A stretch of DNA of 64,000 nucleotides from an uncultured Brevibacillus sp. (GTDB lineage Bacteria > Bacillota > Bacilli > Brevibacillales > Brevibacillaceae): contig NZ_CANMZW010000006.1 of NCBI RefSeq assembly GCF_947502445.1, positions 1 to 64,000 of the forward strand. Direction: 5' to 3'. The position numbers and the translations under genes are program-made. The notes under the pieces were generated by a model. It was not told the DNA's origin. It did no database searches and worked only from the letters and a program-made list of their open reading frames with translations. Below, in pieces: positions 45,703-54,164 of this stretch. Position 1 is the stretch's first letter, and every line of letters starts with the position of its first letter.

Positions 45703-46308
45703 ATGAACCAGCCCTACAATAGAGAAGTTGAACTGATGGGGAGATTTAACCAGTTCGTTACTGATAAAATAACCGGCATCAGAGATGATTATTATTCTAG
45801 GCTATCAGTCGAGGACTTCGAGGACATCAAGACCACCTTGAAGGATATCCAAAACATCATTACATACCAGACAACAGTCCATTTTATCGATTGGGTAGGC
45901 GAGCGGTTTCCTTATGTGAAAGAAAAGTACAAGGTCTATTTGGAACAGGTTTTAAGAACCAAACCGAGCGATAATGGTTACGATCTAATTGTAACTGGCG
46001 AGGTCAACATCATAGCTGAGATTAAATGTAATAAACCAATAAATAATGGGTTTAAGTTTGGCTCTGCACAGAAAAACGGTATCATAAAAGATATTCGGGG
46101 GTTGCTCGAAGGCAAGTCCAAAGTGAAATCGATCGACCCGAGAGAATCGTATAAATTTTTGGTCATCTATGATTTCGGAGAACATACTTTACTGGCTATA
46201 CAACACTTAATCAAGAATATTTCGGATGATCTCGAAGAGAAGGTTGAAATTTACGAAGAAAGCATTCCGTTAGCAATGGACAAGGTATACGTTGTATTTA
46301 TCAAATGA
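45703..46308 (+). CDS. PD-(D/E)XK nuclease-like protein, copy 2
   Basis: A 201-residue paralogue of the protein at 37341, about three quarters identical by eye and of equal length. The nuclease pattern NGYDLIVTGEVNIIAEIKC is kept, as is the VIYDFGEHTL segment. Unlike copy 1 it has no AlbA_2 gene before it; a 63-residue gene follows after 21 bases. It is either a solitary duplicate or paired with that small gene. Confidence 0.65.
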   Translation: MNQPYNREVELMGRFNQFVTDKITGIRDDYYSRLSVEDFEDIKTTLKDIQNIITYQTTVHFIDWVGERFPYVKEKYKVYLEQVLRTKPSDNGYDLIVTGEVNIIAEIKCNKPINNGFKFGSAQKNGIIKDIRGLLEGKSKVKSIDPRESYKFLVIYDFGEHTLLAIQHLIKNISDDLEEKVEIYEESIPLAMDKVYVVFIK

Positions 46309-46329
46309 TCCTAGTGAGAGGGCTGACTA

Positions 46330-46521
46330 ATGAAAGTTAGTGAATTGATTTCAAAACTACAGAACTTGCAGCAGGATGTATCAATTAAAGTCGTAATCCC
46401 AATTGAGGGAAGAGCTTATGGCGATTTCCTGAAAGAAGTAAGCGAAATATCAGAGACGTTCGACCAGAACACCAATAAATTGTTTTATACGATTCAGTTG
46501 GCTGGAGATGAAGTAGAGTAG
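46330..46521 (+). CDS. Small protein of phage/plasmid type, unknown
   Basis: A 63-residue protein beginning MKVSELISKLQNLQQDVSI, a start style common in small phage and plasmid proteins. It is probably co-transcribed with the preceding nuclease-like gene; GTGAGAGGG lies upstream. No function can be given. Confidence 0.55.
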   Translation: MKVSELISKLQNLQQDVSIKVVIPIEGRAYGDFLKEVSEISETFDQNTNKLFYTIQLAGDEVE

Positions 46522-46552
46522 GGAACTAATTTCCATAAAAAGGAGGGGTGGC

Positions 46553-48082
46553 ATGGTTTTAAAAAAGAATATCCCAAATAGTAAAAATTCCACAAATTCG
46601 ATTAAAGAAATTCATAAAAATATGAAAGCTTTAAAAAGAAGAGAGAAAGAGCAAACAACTGGTAAGAAGTCATATTCGATGACACCTCAAAATAAGGCAT
46701 TGCGAGATCTGGGTGATAAAATTATTAAGGGTATGTCAAGGAATGATCGCGAAAATCTCAGTTGCAAGTCAGAAACACTGCACTTTGTAAGATTGCTGGG
46801 CTTGGATTCAAAAAGAACCACACGTACAGTATACAAGAACGGTGAGAGAATATATGACAGCGGGATAAACGGTAGCCCAGTGCCAATAGGTATTACCTTA
46901 CGTACTGATGATGATATCAATGTACCAGTAATCGACGTAACAATTAATAAAGATACTGGAATTGACATTGAAAAAGAGCTTTCTTATGACGTAGTAGAAT
47001 CTGGTAAAGAATTCCAATTAACACTTTACGAGTTAATGTTCTTAATGCTAGAGGACAAATATGCTGGATTTTTCGAGGTGAATGGTGACCCATTCGGGGT
47101 AAAAATGGAGCTAAAAACAAACCAGTTTATTCATGTAGATGAAGATGGAAATATTGAAATAAAAGTTATTGAAGACGAGGAAGGAATCAAGAAACTGAAA
47201 CTTCCTACTCCCACAGTAAAATTCGTTGAGGGGTCTATCAGAGAGGGAATAGTAGCAATTGATGAACAAGGACCTGATGGTTTATGGAGAATTAAACAAG
47301 GATATGAGAAGTTCGATAAGTTAATAGTAAATAAAAAGAGTGTTATAAAGAAAGCCCAAAGGAAGGCTAATAAAAGCAATACTCCTAGAAATAGTACTGT
47401 GGCAACTAAACCAGCTTCAAATAATTCGGTGAATAGTGGTTTTGTTAAGCAGGTTGATACATTCAATTATTCTGAAACGACACTTTTAGCCGTTGCACTT
47501 CAAAAAGCATTTTTTGAGGATCAAAACAAACGCAATTCGTGTAAAGATGAAGCGGCGTTGTTAGATCTAGGGCAAAGTACTGTCAGTTCTATGGATCAGG
47601 GAGATAGAACATTATTAGGAAGTAAATCTGGGACATTGCACTTGAAGAAAGAGTTGAATTTCATAGGTCACGTTAAGAATAGGGCAGTTGGAGTGACATT
47701 AGTTTCAGATGAAGATATTAGAATTCCAATAATTCCAGTTACTTTGGATTACTTTGATGAAAATTATGTGAACAGTATTAATCCAGTAAAGATTGATTCG
47801 AAAATAGTTAATGCTGGAGAAGAGTTCGATATTACATTGTACGAATTTATGTTTTTAATAATCCAAAATCAATATGCGGGGCATTGCGAAGCCTTTGGAG
47901 ATCCTAAGGGCATTTGCTTCGTGCCAAATTTAAAAAGTTATATCAAAGGTAAAGTTAAATTGCCAGTTCCAAGGATTAAAGGCACTCAAACTCTCGAACG
48001 AGTAAATATTTCCGATATAATTAACGGTGTTACCCAAATTAAACCGGAGTATATTGAAAAATTTTGCAAGTTACTTATATAG
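46553..48082 (+). CDS. Unknown protein with an internal duplication
   Basis: A 509-residue protein made of two related halves joined by a Lys/Ser/Thr/Asn-rich linker (about 260-300). Each half has a LxDLGxxxxxxMxxxDR motif, a beta segment (DDDINVPVIDVTINKD; DEDIRIPIIPVTLDYF) and the strongly matching VESGKEFQLTLYELMFLMLE / VNAGEEFDITLYEFMFLIIQ followed by an AG-x-x-x-x-x-GDP segment. No catalytic motif is known to me. GGAGGGG precedes the ATG, and a terminator follows. The duplication suggests a pseudo-dimeric structural or binding protein. Confidence 0.7.
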   Translation: MVLKKNIPNSKNSTNSIKEIHKNMKALKRREKEQTTGKKSYSMTPQNKALRDLGDKIIKGMSRNDRENLSCKSETLHFVRLLGLDSKRTTRTVYKNGERIYDSGINGSPVPIGITLRTDDDINVPVIDVTINKDTGIDIEKELSYDVVESGKEFQLTLYELMFLMLEDKYAGFFEVNGDPFGVKMELKTNQFIHVDEDGNIEIKVIEDEEGIKKLKLPTPTVKFVEGSIREGIVAIDEQGPDGLWRIKQGYEKFDKLIVNKKSVIKKAQRKANKSNTPRNSTVATKPASNNSVNSGFVKQVDTFNYSETTLLAVALQKAFFEDQNKRNSCKDEAALLDLGQSTVSSMDQGDRTLLGSKSGTLHLKKELNFIGHVKNRAVGVTLVSDEDIRIPIIPVTLDYFDENYVNSINPVKIDSKIVNAGEEFDITLYEFMFLIIQNQYAGHCEAFGDPKGICFVPNLKSYIKGKVKLPVPRIKGTQTLERVNISDIINGVTQIKPEYIEKFCKLLI

Positions 48083-48717
48083 AGATATTACGAACAGGGC
48101 TAAATAGCTCTGTTTTTTTTTGAAGTCATACATATAGATCTTTGCTTCGCCAATGGGGGTTGTTTTAAGAGATTCAGATCAAATGATTTCCGCTAAAAGT
48201 GGAGGTTATGCATATGCAATTGCACCATGATATTTACTTAGCGGTTTGGGTAAGGCGTAAGACATACCTAGGAGTTGGACGAAATACCACACTTAATATT
48301 GTGATGATGATCTTAGTTTGATTATTCAAGAGTTCAAGAAAGAAATTACGAGTTGCTTTCAAGAGATTTGTAATAGTAGTAGCTAATCTGTTCCTTGAAA
48401 ATAAAATACGATAGTGCCAATCAAAGCAACACATCTAACAACCGGTAAAAACAGAGGAAAGGGGTGTAATCTAATGACAGCTAATTTCAAAACATCAGCA
48501 GTATTTCAGTTCGAGTCGGATAAGAGCCTCTCTCACGTCTCTTAGATTTCAGGAATATTGAGGGAGGAGTGAACGCGCAAAATTCGATCGTTTGAAGATG
48601 ATCACATATTTTAGGCGAGATCATTTTGAGTAGACTTGACTCCCCTCGTATTGCATGGTAATACATCATACAATACCAATTAAGGGAGGAATTACAAATT
48701 TGAAATGAGGGTTAAGT
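48083..48717. other. Stretch before the integration genes
   Basis: It holds a terminator (48092-48122) and a possible 23-codon frame (48474-48545, MTANFKTSAVFQF) after AAAGGGG, too short to judge. The remainder is without recognisable genes and may contain promoter and regulatory sites of the excisionase/integrase operon. Confidence 0.4.
48092..48122 (+). terminator. Rho-independent terminator
   Basis: AACAGGGC..GCTCTGTT stem is followed by eight T residues. Confidence 0.75.
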
Positions 48718-48912
48718 ATGATCAAATCGAATCGTCTGTTCTACACCGTTCCAGAGCTTGCGGAGATGATTCCTCTAGGGAAAAACACGCTGTATCGGCT
48801 TGTTAGTCAAAAAGATTTTCCAAAGTTGACCGTTGGAAAGAAGATCTTGATTCCTGCGGATGAATTAGAAAAGTACCTGGCTGACAAGCTCTATGACAAG
48901 ATTGCTCTCTAA
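48718..48912 (+). CDS. Excisionase-like helix-turn-helix protein
   Basis: A 64-residue protein with a winged helix of the Xis/AlpA type (YTVPELAEMIPLGKNTLYRL, then LTVGKKILIPADELEKYL). It lies 64 bases upstream of the tyrosine integrase, as expected for a recombination directionality factor. It should bend the element's ends and favour excision. The start is ATG 48718; its binding site is weak. Confidence 0.75.
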   Translation: MIKSNRLFYTVPELAEMIPLGKNTLYRLVSQKDFPKLTVGKKILIPADELEKYLADKLYDKIAL

Positions 48913-48976
48913 TTCAATATTTGATAGGGGACTTATTGCAAGTCCCCATCAATAAAACATAATGAGGTGATGACAA

Positions 48977-50095
48977 ATGGCAGCAAGCTGTAGCAAAGTT
49001 GGTAAAAAGTTCCGAATCACATACGAGTACGGGAAGGATGCAAGTGGGAAACGACAGCGTAGTTATGAGACTGTCGAAACCGAAGCAGAGGCAAAGAGGT
49101 TAGTCGCAGAATTCAATTATAAGCAGCAACGTAACCTGCTCGTTATGAAAAATGATATCACATTGGCTGATCATCTGAGACGTTGGATGGAGTTATATGT
49201 TTCAAGTAATTGCCAAGAGACCACTGCGTATGGCTATAAGAATATTATTGAAAATCATATAATTCCTTATATGGGTGACACCAAACTTCAGGATTTGCAA
49301 CCTGCGACAATTCAGCAATATTATCACGATTTAGAAGTAAGTAAGCATTTATCTCCTAATTCGGTACGTAGACATCATGCCTTACTCAGGAAGGCTCTTG
49401 ATTTTGCTCTAAAACAGCAGTTTGTTTATCGGAATGTTACTGAAGGTGTCGTTCAACCTAAAAAGAGAAAGCATATGGGGAAAAGTTACACTCCTGAACA
49501 AGTGAAATTTTTGCTCGCAAAAGTGAAGGAAACAAAGATGGACGTACCAGTACATCTTGCGGTTTGTTTAGGATTGAGGCGAGAAGAGATTACCGGTTTA
49601 AGATGGGAACATGTAGATTTGAAGAATCGAATCCTGCGCATTGTAGAAGTTCGCACAGCGGCTGGTAAAAACAAAAATATTATCAAAGAACCTAAGACAC
49701 CGAAGAGTAGGAGGACGTTGTACATAGTTGATGAGGTATATGATGTGCTGGTTAAGCATAAAGAATGGCAAGTGAAACGGAAAGCTTTTCTCGGAGATTT
49801 GTATCATGATTCCGGTTATGTGTTTGTGCGCGATGATGGGAAGCCTTATCGAGTTAATTCTGTGTCTGAACATTTTTTAGATTTCCTTAGAAAGCATGGA
49901 TTGCCGAAGATCAGGTTACATGATTTACGTCATACCTTTGCCAGTGTGATGTATGAAGCTGGTGTAGATTTAAAGGCAATTTCTGAAATGATGGGTCACT
50001 CGGATATCGGCACCACGAGCAGAATTTATACCCATATGTTCGACAATACGCACAAAGAGAAGTTGAGTGTTATGAGTAAAATTTTATCAAGCTAA
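48977..50095 (+). CDS. int: Tyrosine recombinase (integrase) of element A
   Basis: A 372-residue phage-type integrase. An N-terminal arm-binding region (VGKKFRITYEYGKDASGKRQ), a SAM-like core-binding domain (ITLADHLRRWMEL..NSVRRHHALLRKAL), and the catalytic domain with Arg in LGLRREEITGL, HDLRHTFAS (HxxR), a late histidine in GHSDIG and the nucleophile Tyr in SRIYTHMF. All active residues are present. It should insert element A at the tmRNA 3' end; the 25-bp repeats and TGTAGAC motifs fit. A terminator follows. Unusually for an integrase it is about 2.1 kb from the junction because a kinase gene lies in between. Confidence 0.9.
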   Translation: MAASCSKVGKKFRITYEYGKDASGKRQRSYETVETEAEAKRLVAEFNYKQQRNLLVMKNDITLADHLRRWMELYVSSNCQETTAYGYKNIIENHIIPYMGDTKLQDLQPATIQQYYHDLEVSKHLSPNSVRRHHALLRKALDFALKQQFVYRNVTEGVVQPKKRKHMGKSYTPEQVKFLLAKVKETKMDVPVHLAVCLGLRREEITGLRWEHVDLKNRILRIVEVRTAAGKNKNIIKEPKTPKSRRTLYIVDEVYDVLVKHKEWQVKRKAFLGDLYHDSGYVFVRDDGKPYRVNSVSEHFLDFLRKHGLPKIRLHDLRHTFASVMYEAGVDLKAISEMMGHSDIGTTSRIYTHMFDNTHKEKLSVMSKILSS

Positions 50096-50101
50096 TTGAT
50101 C

Positions 50102-50142
50102 TAGGCGAAGTTCCTTAATAATGGGGCGTTCGCCTTTATTTT
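50102..50142 (+). terminator. Rho-independent terminator
   Basis: AGGCGAA..TTCGCCT stem is followed by TTATTTTTTT. Confidence 0.7.
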
Positions 50143-50314
50143 TTTTCTTCGAGGTTCATTTTTGAATATTTCGGTACGGAAGAGCCCTTTGTTTAGTTTG
50201 TGTTCTACTAAGTCCATGGTGTACGGCGATAATGCGAGAATCCCTTTTTCCATAATCTTACTTGCTATATAATAAAGCAGGACAGACAGTATTATTTTCT
50301 AAGGAGGAGACTTA

Positions 50315-51853
50315 ATGATAGCCCCTGGAATTATAGTTTTCGATGAAGATCATATATCTTATGAAGTTTTAGAAATGGTAGGGCATGGAGGGTTTGGTTT
50401 TGTGTACAAAATCAGAAAGACGATTGATGGTTCGTTTTATGCTTTAAAAACACTTCCAACCAATTTCCATTCTACTCAATCATATCAAGCATTTATTAAC
50501 GAATGCCAAATGGCTCTAAAGGTTAAACATACGAATGTTCTACAGTACATTTATGTTCATAATGGCGATACTCACAGCGGGCTTCCTCCATATTTGATTA
50601 TGGAATATGCAAATAACGGTAACCTATTGGAGGCAGTGAAACGACATAAAGAGGCTGGGACTTTCTTCGAGATCGGTGAATTAAAGAATTTATATCTGCA
50701 ACTTATTGAGGGAATGAAGAGCATAAATGAGAAGGTTGTTCATAGGGATATTAAATTAGATAACATTCTAATAAAAGACGGCATATTAAAGATTGCTGAT
50801 TTTGGTATCTCAAAGGCGACAAATGAGGGGACGCGACAGATTACCTTCAAAGGGGCTGGACATCTTAAATATACAGCTCCTGAAAGATGGAGGAACGAAA
50901 CTAATACTGTTCAGAATGATATTTACTCAATGGGAATTGTCTTTTATGAATTGGCAACCCTACAACATCCATATAACGTTTCGGTGGATGATGCTTATAG
51001 TTGGCAACAAGCACACTTTTTTCAGAATGCAAAGCCCATTAAGCAACTGAACTCTAATATACCTAACGGGATCGTCCAAATGATTGCTTCCATGATGGAA
51101 AAAAATGTTGTGCGTAGATTTAAAAATTGGAAAGAAATTGAGGAGGCAATACAGATTGATGATATACCAAGTACCGTTAACTCAAGTTTAATTGACAATT
51201 TGGTCAGCATAAGAGTGAACAAAGATGATTCTTCTAAAACACAACAATTAGAAAGAGAAAGAATAGAAAGAGAAAGAGTAGAGTATATCAAGGAAATTAA
51301 CTACCAATTTCACCAAGAAATATATTTACCACTTAGAGAATTTATTGAGGAATTCAATAATAAATATGCTGGTGGAAAAATCACGCTAAATATACTTGAT
51401 AATTTCGAAAGAGAGAGAATCAACCTCAACCTCAATTTTCCGTCTGGAGCAAAGGGAGTCATGGAATTTGAAACATTGTTTGATAAAGATTTTGAAAAGA
51501 CGATTGAGGATCGTTTTCTTGAATCAAAGAGAAAGGTAATTCAACGACCGAAAGTAAAGAATCAATTAATTGTGGCATGGGGTCTGATAGAGGTTATTAA
51601 AGGAAGAGGGTTTAATATTATTCTAACAAAAGAAGAAGGAGACTTTTATGGGAATTGGTATTTAATGAAAAATAAAGTCTCAGGTTTCTATCAGAAACCA
51701 AAGGAGTTGGCTGAACCTTTTGCAGTAGATCTTAATGAACTAGAGAAAGTTATTAATGAGTTGAATGTTATTGGTGCTAAAGTCGATAGTGAAATAGTTG
51801 GTGGTGACAGCTTCATTCAATCGGTAAATGAAATTATCGCACAATATATCTAA
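50315..51853 (+). CDS. Hanks-type serine/threonine protein kinase
   Basis: A 512-residue soluble kinase. The catalytic domain (about 15-280) has the Gly loop GHGGFGFVY, the lysine in YALKTLP, HRDIKLDNIL (about 144-153), DFGIS (about 162) and APER (about 187). A charged linker (LERERIERERVEYIKEI) leads to a C-terminal 180-residue domain I do not recognise. There is no membrane segment or PASTA repeat, so it is unlike the housekeeping PrkC. Placed as cargo next to the right junction, it may be a phage-sensing kinase. AAGGAGG supports the start. Confidence 0.85.
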   Translation: MIAPGIIVFDEDHISYEVLEMVGHGGFGFVYKIRKTIDGSFYALKTLPTNFHSTQSYQAFINECQMALKVKHTNVLQYIYVHNGDTHSGLPPYLIMEYANNGNLLEAVKRHKEAGTFFEIGELKNLYLQLIEGMKSINEKVVHRDIKLDNILIKDGILKIADFGISKATNEGTRQITFKGAGHLKYTAPERWRNETNTVQNDIYSMGIVFYELATLQHPYNVSVDDAYSWQQAHFFQNAKPIKQLNSNIPNGIVQMIASMMEKNVVRRFKNWKEIEEAIQIDDIPSTVNSSLIDNLVSIRVNKDDSSKTQQLERERIERERVEYIKEINYQFHQEIYLPLREFIEEFNNKYAGGKITLNILDNFERERINLNLNFPSGAKGVMEFETLFDKDFEKTIEDRFLESKRKVIQRPKVKNQLIVAWGLIEVIKGRGFNIILTKEEGDFYGNWYLMKNKVSGFYQKPKELAEPFAVDLNELEKVINELNVIGAKVDSEIVGGDSFIQSVNEIIAQYI

Positions 51854-51890
51854 ATGAATAGTGGATGAGGGCAATTCTCTTTACAAACTA

Positions 51891-51920
51891 ATTAATATAT
51901 GAGATAGCTCATATATTAAT
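51891..51920. repeat. Perfect 13-bp inverted repeat after the kinase gene
   Basis: ATTAATATATGAG pairs fully with CTCATATATTAAT around ATAG. It lacks a T run and lies about 320 bases inside the right end of element A, so it may bind a recombination protein. Confidence 0.55.
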
Positions 51921-51994
51921 GCTACGCAATTCTGTCCGTTAGTTTAGTCCCATATTTGCTCTGTACATTAACATCGAGGCTCTCACTCATTAAC

Positions 51995-53779
51995 TTAAGG
52001 CTCTATTAGAACTGAAATATTCAATTTTATGCGAAACGCTGTAATATGAAATAATAAATTAGAGGATCTGCTCCGACTCCTGTCCATTCCTTGTAGACAA
52101 CTGTAGACGAAAGCCATAAAACTTGATAATAAAAGGTAAAACTCAATGAGACGAAATAAGAATTTGAACTTGAACAAAGTGTTACACAGCGGGACACTAT
52201 GGGACTTGGTATGTAATGACGGGAGATAGGGGACGCTTGTTCGAATCCCCCCGCCTCCACCTAATAAATCCACAATTTTGATCTTGAAGATAACATCTAC
52301 ATGCTCTTTGTAGACGATCACCTTTTCGACATAACTACCGATGAACTTCTTGATTTCAGGAATGTTTTTCTCAGCTACATAATACTTGAACATGCCAAAC
52401 AGTTGTCGCAGGATGTCCTCCGTGATGACTGTTTTTTTGTTGTTCAATTCCAGCTCTTTGATGCTGAACGTAAGTTTGTTTTTCTGTTCCTCCAATTCCG
52501 TCATTTTCTCCAGGAAAGACGTTTGGGTAAAGCCTTGGGCAACTGCCGAAACGATATTGTCGAGCTGCTTGCTGACGTCTTGCAGTTTTGCTTTTAGTGC
52601 CGTCAGTTCCTCTTGCCTTTCGGTATTCAGCGAATTCTGGTGTTCGTTTAGCTGCTCGACCAACTGGGGAATCACATCATCATTGAAAATTTTACTGTGC
52701 AGCTCTGAGATGACGAAGTTTTCGATGTGTTCCCTTCGGAGTTCCTTGTTGTCACAGTTCTTTTTGTTGTCTCGATTGCCGCAGCGGTAGGTGACGTACT
52801 TCATTTTGTTTCTGCCAATCGGGCGGCAATTGCCCATCATGGCAAAGTCTTGACCTAGCTTTTCCAGGCACTCGCCACAGATGATCAGGCCGCTGAGCAG
52901 GTATGATTCCTTTGCTTTATACGCGGCAGGGGAGCGCTTGTTTGCCGCCATTTTTTCGACGACCTTTTGGTAGTCTTCGGGAGAGACAAATGCTGGCATT
53001 CCGTCAGGGACACGGATTACATCATCGTCGTCTTTGATGGCATGTCCATTTCGCTTGCCGAAAGCATTCTTGCTTGCGGTTTTGTTGAAGACGTACACAC
53101 CGGAATATTTTTCGTTCCTTAGGATGTCATGGATGCTGTTTTTGCCGAACGGTTTGCCGAGCTTGGTTCTGTATCCTTTAGCGTTCAGGGCGTCAATGAT
53201 CTTGCTGTAGCCATAGCCGTCGAGGTACATAGAAAATATCATTTTGACAGGAGCGGCTTCTGTTTCGTTGATCGTGTACTGTTTTGTCACGGGGTCTACA
53301 TTATAACCGAGGGGAGCGAGGCCACCTGTGTGCTTGCATTGGTAGGCGTTCTCCCGCATGCCTTTCATCACTTCACGGGCAAGGTTTTTGCTGTAGTATT
53401 CAGCCATTCCCTCCAGTAGGGATTCGAGAATGACACTTTCCGGTGAGCCATCCAAGTTTTCTGTTACACTGATCAGCTTAATTCCGTTTTGCTTCAACTT
53501 TCGTTTGTAGGTGGCGCTGTCGTACTTGTCACGGCTGAAACGGTCCAGCTTGTGAACGATGACTACTTCAAACAGGCCGAGTGAACTATCATGAATCATC
53601 TTCTGAAACTCGGGGCGCTTGTCCGATGTGGCGCTTTTGGCACGGTCGGCGTAGACTTTTACGATGTCGCATCCGTTACGTTTGGCGTAATCCTCGATTG
53701 CTCGGATTTGTGCGTCGATCGACTCGTCACGCTGGTTGTCGCTGGAGAAGCGAGCGTAGATGGCTGCTTTTTTGTTCAT
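51995..53779 (-). CDS. Large serine recombinase (integrase) of element B
   Basis: A 594-codon frame, of which about 505 codons belong to element B. The catalytic domain has IYARFSSDNQ (Ser12) and VHKLDRFSRDKYD. A recombinase domain follows (GYNVDPVTKQYTINETEAAP; YRTKLGKPFGKNSIHDIL), then a zinc ribbon (CGECLEKL, later CGNRDNKKNC) and a coiled coil (near 380-450). It should insert and excise DNA by a 2-bp-core mechanism. From codon 506 the frame runs through the att core (LGGGGGIRT) into the end of element A and stops only at 51995, so the last 88 residues are supplied by whatever DNA lies beyond the junction. AGAGAGGAG precedes the ATG. Confidence 0.9.
   Translation of the reverse strand: MNKKAAIYARFSSDNQRDESIDAQIRAIEDYAKRNGCDIVKVYADRAKSATSDKRPEFQKMIHDSSLGLFEVVIVHKLDRFSRDKYDSATYKRKLKQNGIKLISVTENLDGSPESVILESLLEGMAEYYSKNLAREVMKGMRENAYQCKHTGGLAPLGYNVDPVTKQYTINETEAAPVKMIFSMYLDGYGYSKIIDALNAKGYRTKLGKPFGKNSIHDILRNEKYSGVYVFNKTASKNAFGKRNGHAIKDDDDVIRVPDGMPAFVSPEDYQKVVEKMAANKRSPAAYKAKESYLLSGLIICGECLEKLGQDFAMMGNCRPIGRNKMKYVTYRCGNRDNKKNCDNKELRREHIENFVISELHSKIFNDDVIPQLVEQLNEHQNSLNTERQEELTALKAKLQDVSKQLDNIVSAVAQGFTQTSFLEKMTELEEQKNKLTFSIKELELNNKKTVITEDILRQLFGMFKYYVAEKNIPEIKKFIGSYVEKVIVYKEHVDVIFKIKIVDLLGGGGGIRTSVPYLPSLHTKSHSVPLCNTLFKFKFLFRLIEFYLLLSSFMAFVYSCLQGMDRSRSRSSNLLFHITAFRIKLNISVLIEP
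52091..52112. promoter_or_regulatory. Putative integrase arm-type sites, right end
   Basis: Two direct TGTAGAC motifs 10 bp apart (TTGTAGACAA and CTGTAGACGA) mirror those at 158-230 inside the left end. Confidence 0.5.
52239..52263 (+). other. attR: attR of element A and left junction of element B
   Basis: Exact second copy of the 25-bp tmRNA 3' end. Upstream sequence is not tmRNA, so this is a junction remnant, not a second gene. On the minus strand it is read in frame by the serine recombinase gene. Confidence 0.85.
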
Positions 53780-53805
53780 TTCTGGTTTCTCCTCTCTTGA
53801 AATAA

Positions 53806-53831
53806 ATTCCCCTCCCAGTCGGGAGGGGATG
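53806..53831 (-). terminator. Terminator between small gene and recombinase
   Basis: TCCCCTCCC..GGGAGGGGA stem (perfect, 4-base loop) is followed on the minus strand by ATTTATTTC. Confidence 0.6.
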
Positions 53832-53840
53832 AATGGTTAG

Positions 53841-54014
53841 TTAGCGGTTTAGGTCTTGGTACATCTTGCCGAGAAGGTTAACAGCAGGGAAGTAGTAACG
53901 CCTTTCAGCATCATGGTCGCTAGGTTCTACCTTGATCAGCGTAAGCTTGTCCGGCATGTACTGGCAGCTTTTCAAGTTTTTGCGTAAGATGGTTGCTTTG
54001 TAAGACTGGATCAT
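53841..54014 (-). CDS. Small basic protein, unknown
   Basis: A 57-residue protein starting at ATG 54014, 7 bases after AAGGAGG; a longer frame upstream is not needed. It is basic at the start (SYKATILRKNLKS). A short gene upstream of a recombinase could be a directionality factor, but nothing in the sequence proves it. Confidence 0.55.
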   Translation of the reverse strand: MIQSYKATILRKNLKSCQYMPDKLTLIKVEPSDHDAERRYYFPAVNLLGKMYQDLNR

Positions 54015-54134
54015 GGTTCGTTCCTCCTTGTAGGTAGAGCTTAAGAAGTACATATTTTACAGGGACACAGATATAATATATATTTGATTAATATGAAAGT
54101 TCGAAAAAATATAAAGCCCCAAGGTTTTGTTTGT

Positions 54135-54164
54135 AGGAGCGACTCAAAAAGAGGAGTCGCTCTT
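54135..54164 (-). terminator. Terminator after the 54164 gene
   Basis: GAGCGACTC..GAGTCGCTC stem lies directly after the stop codon; the T run on the minus strand is weak. Confidence 0.5.

Larger units (their letters stand above)
88..52263. mobile_element. Element A: integrative accessory/defence island at tmRNA
   Basis: The segment is bounded by identical 25-bp copies of the tmRNA 3' end. It holds a tyrosine integrase and an excisionase-like helix-turn-helix gene near its right end, with shared TGTAGAC motifs inside both ends. I see no phage structural, relaxase or type IV secretion genes, so it is more likely an integrative island or satellite than a complete ICE or prophage. Cargo is dominated by restriction, abortive-infection-like and nuclease genes. 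Several broken genes suggest older residence. The element limits are inferred from the repeats, not shown experimentally. Confidence 0.75.

Noticed and set aside
48977-50095. Idea that element A is a complete prophage or ICE
   Set aside because: No capsid, terminase, tail, relaxase, coupling or type IV secretion genes were recognised in the 52 kb.
52027-52260. Open frame starting in the att core on the minus strand
   Set aside because: It is a reading of the junction DNA in another frame from the recombinase and lacks a start signal.
53129-53805. Plus-strand open frames opposite the serine recombinase
   Set aside because: They are antisense readings of a clearly coding gene and have no initiation signals.
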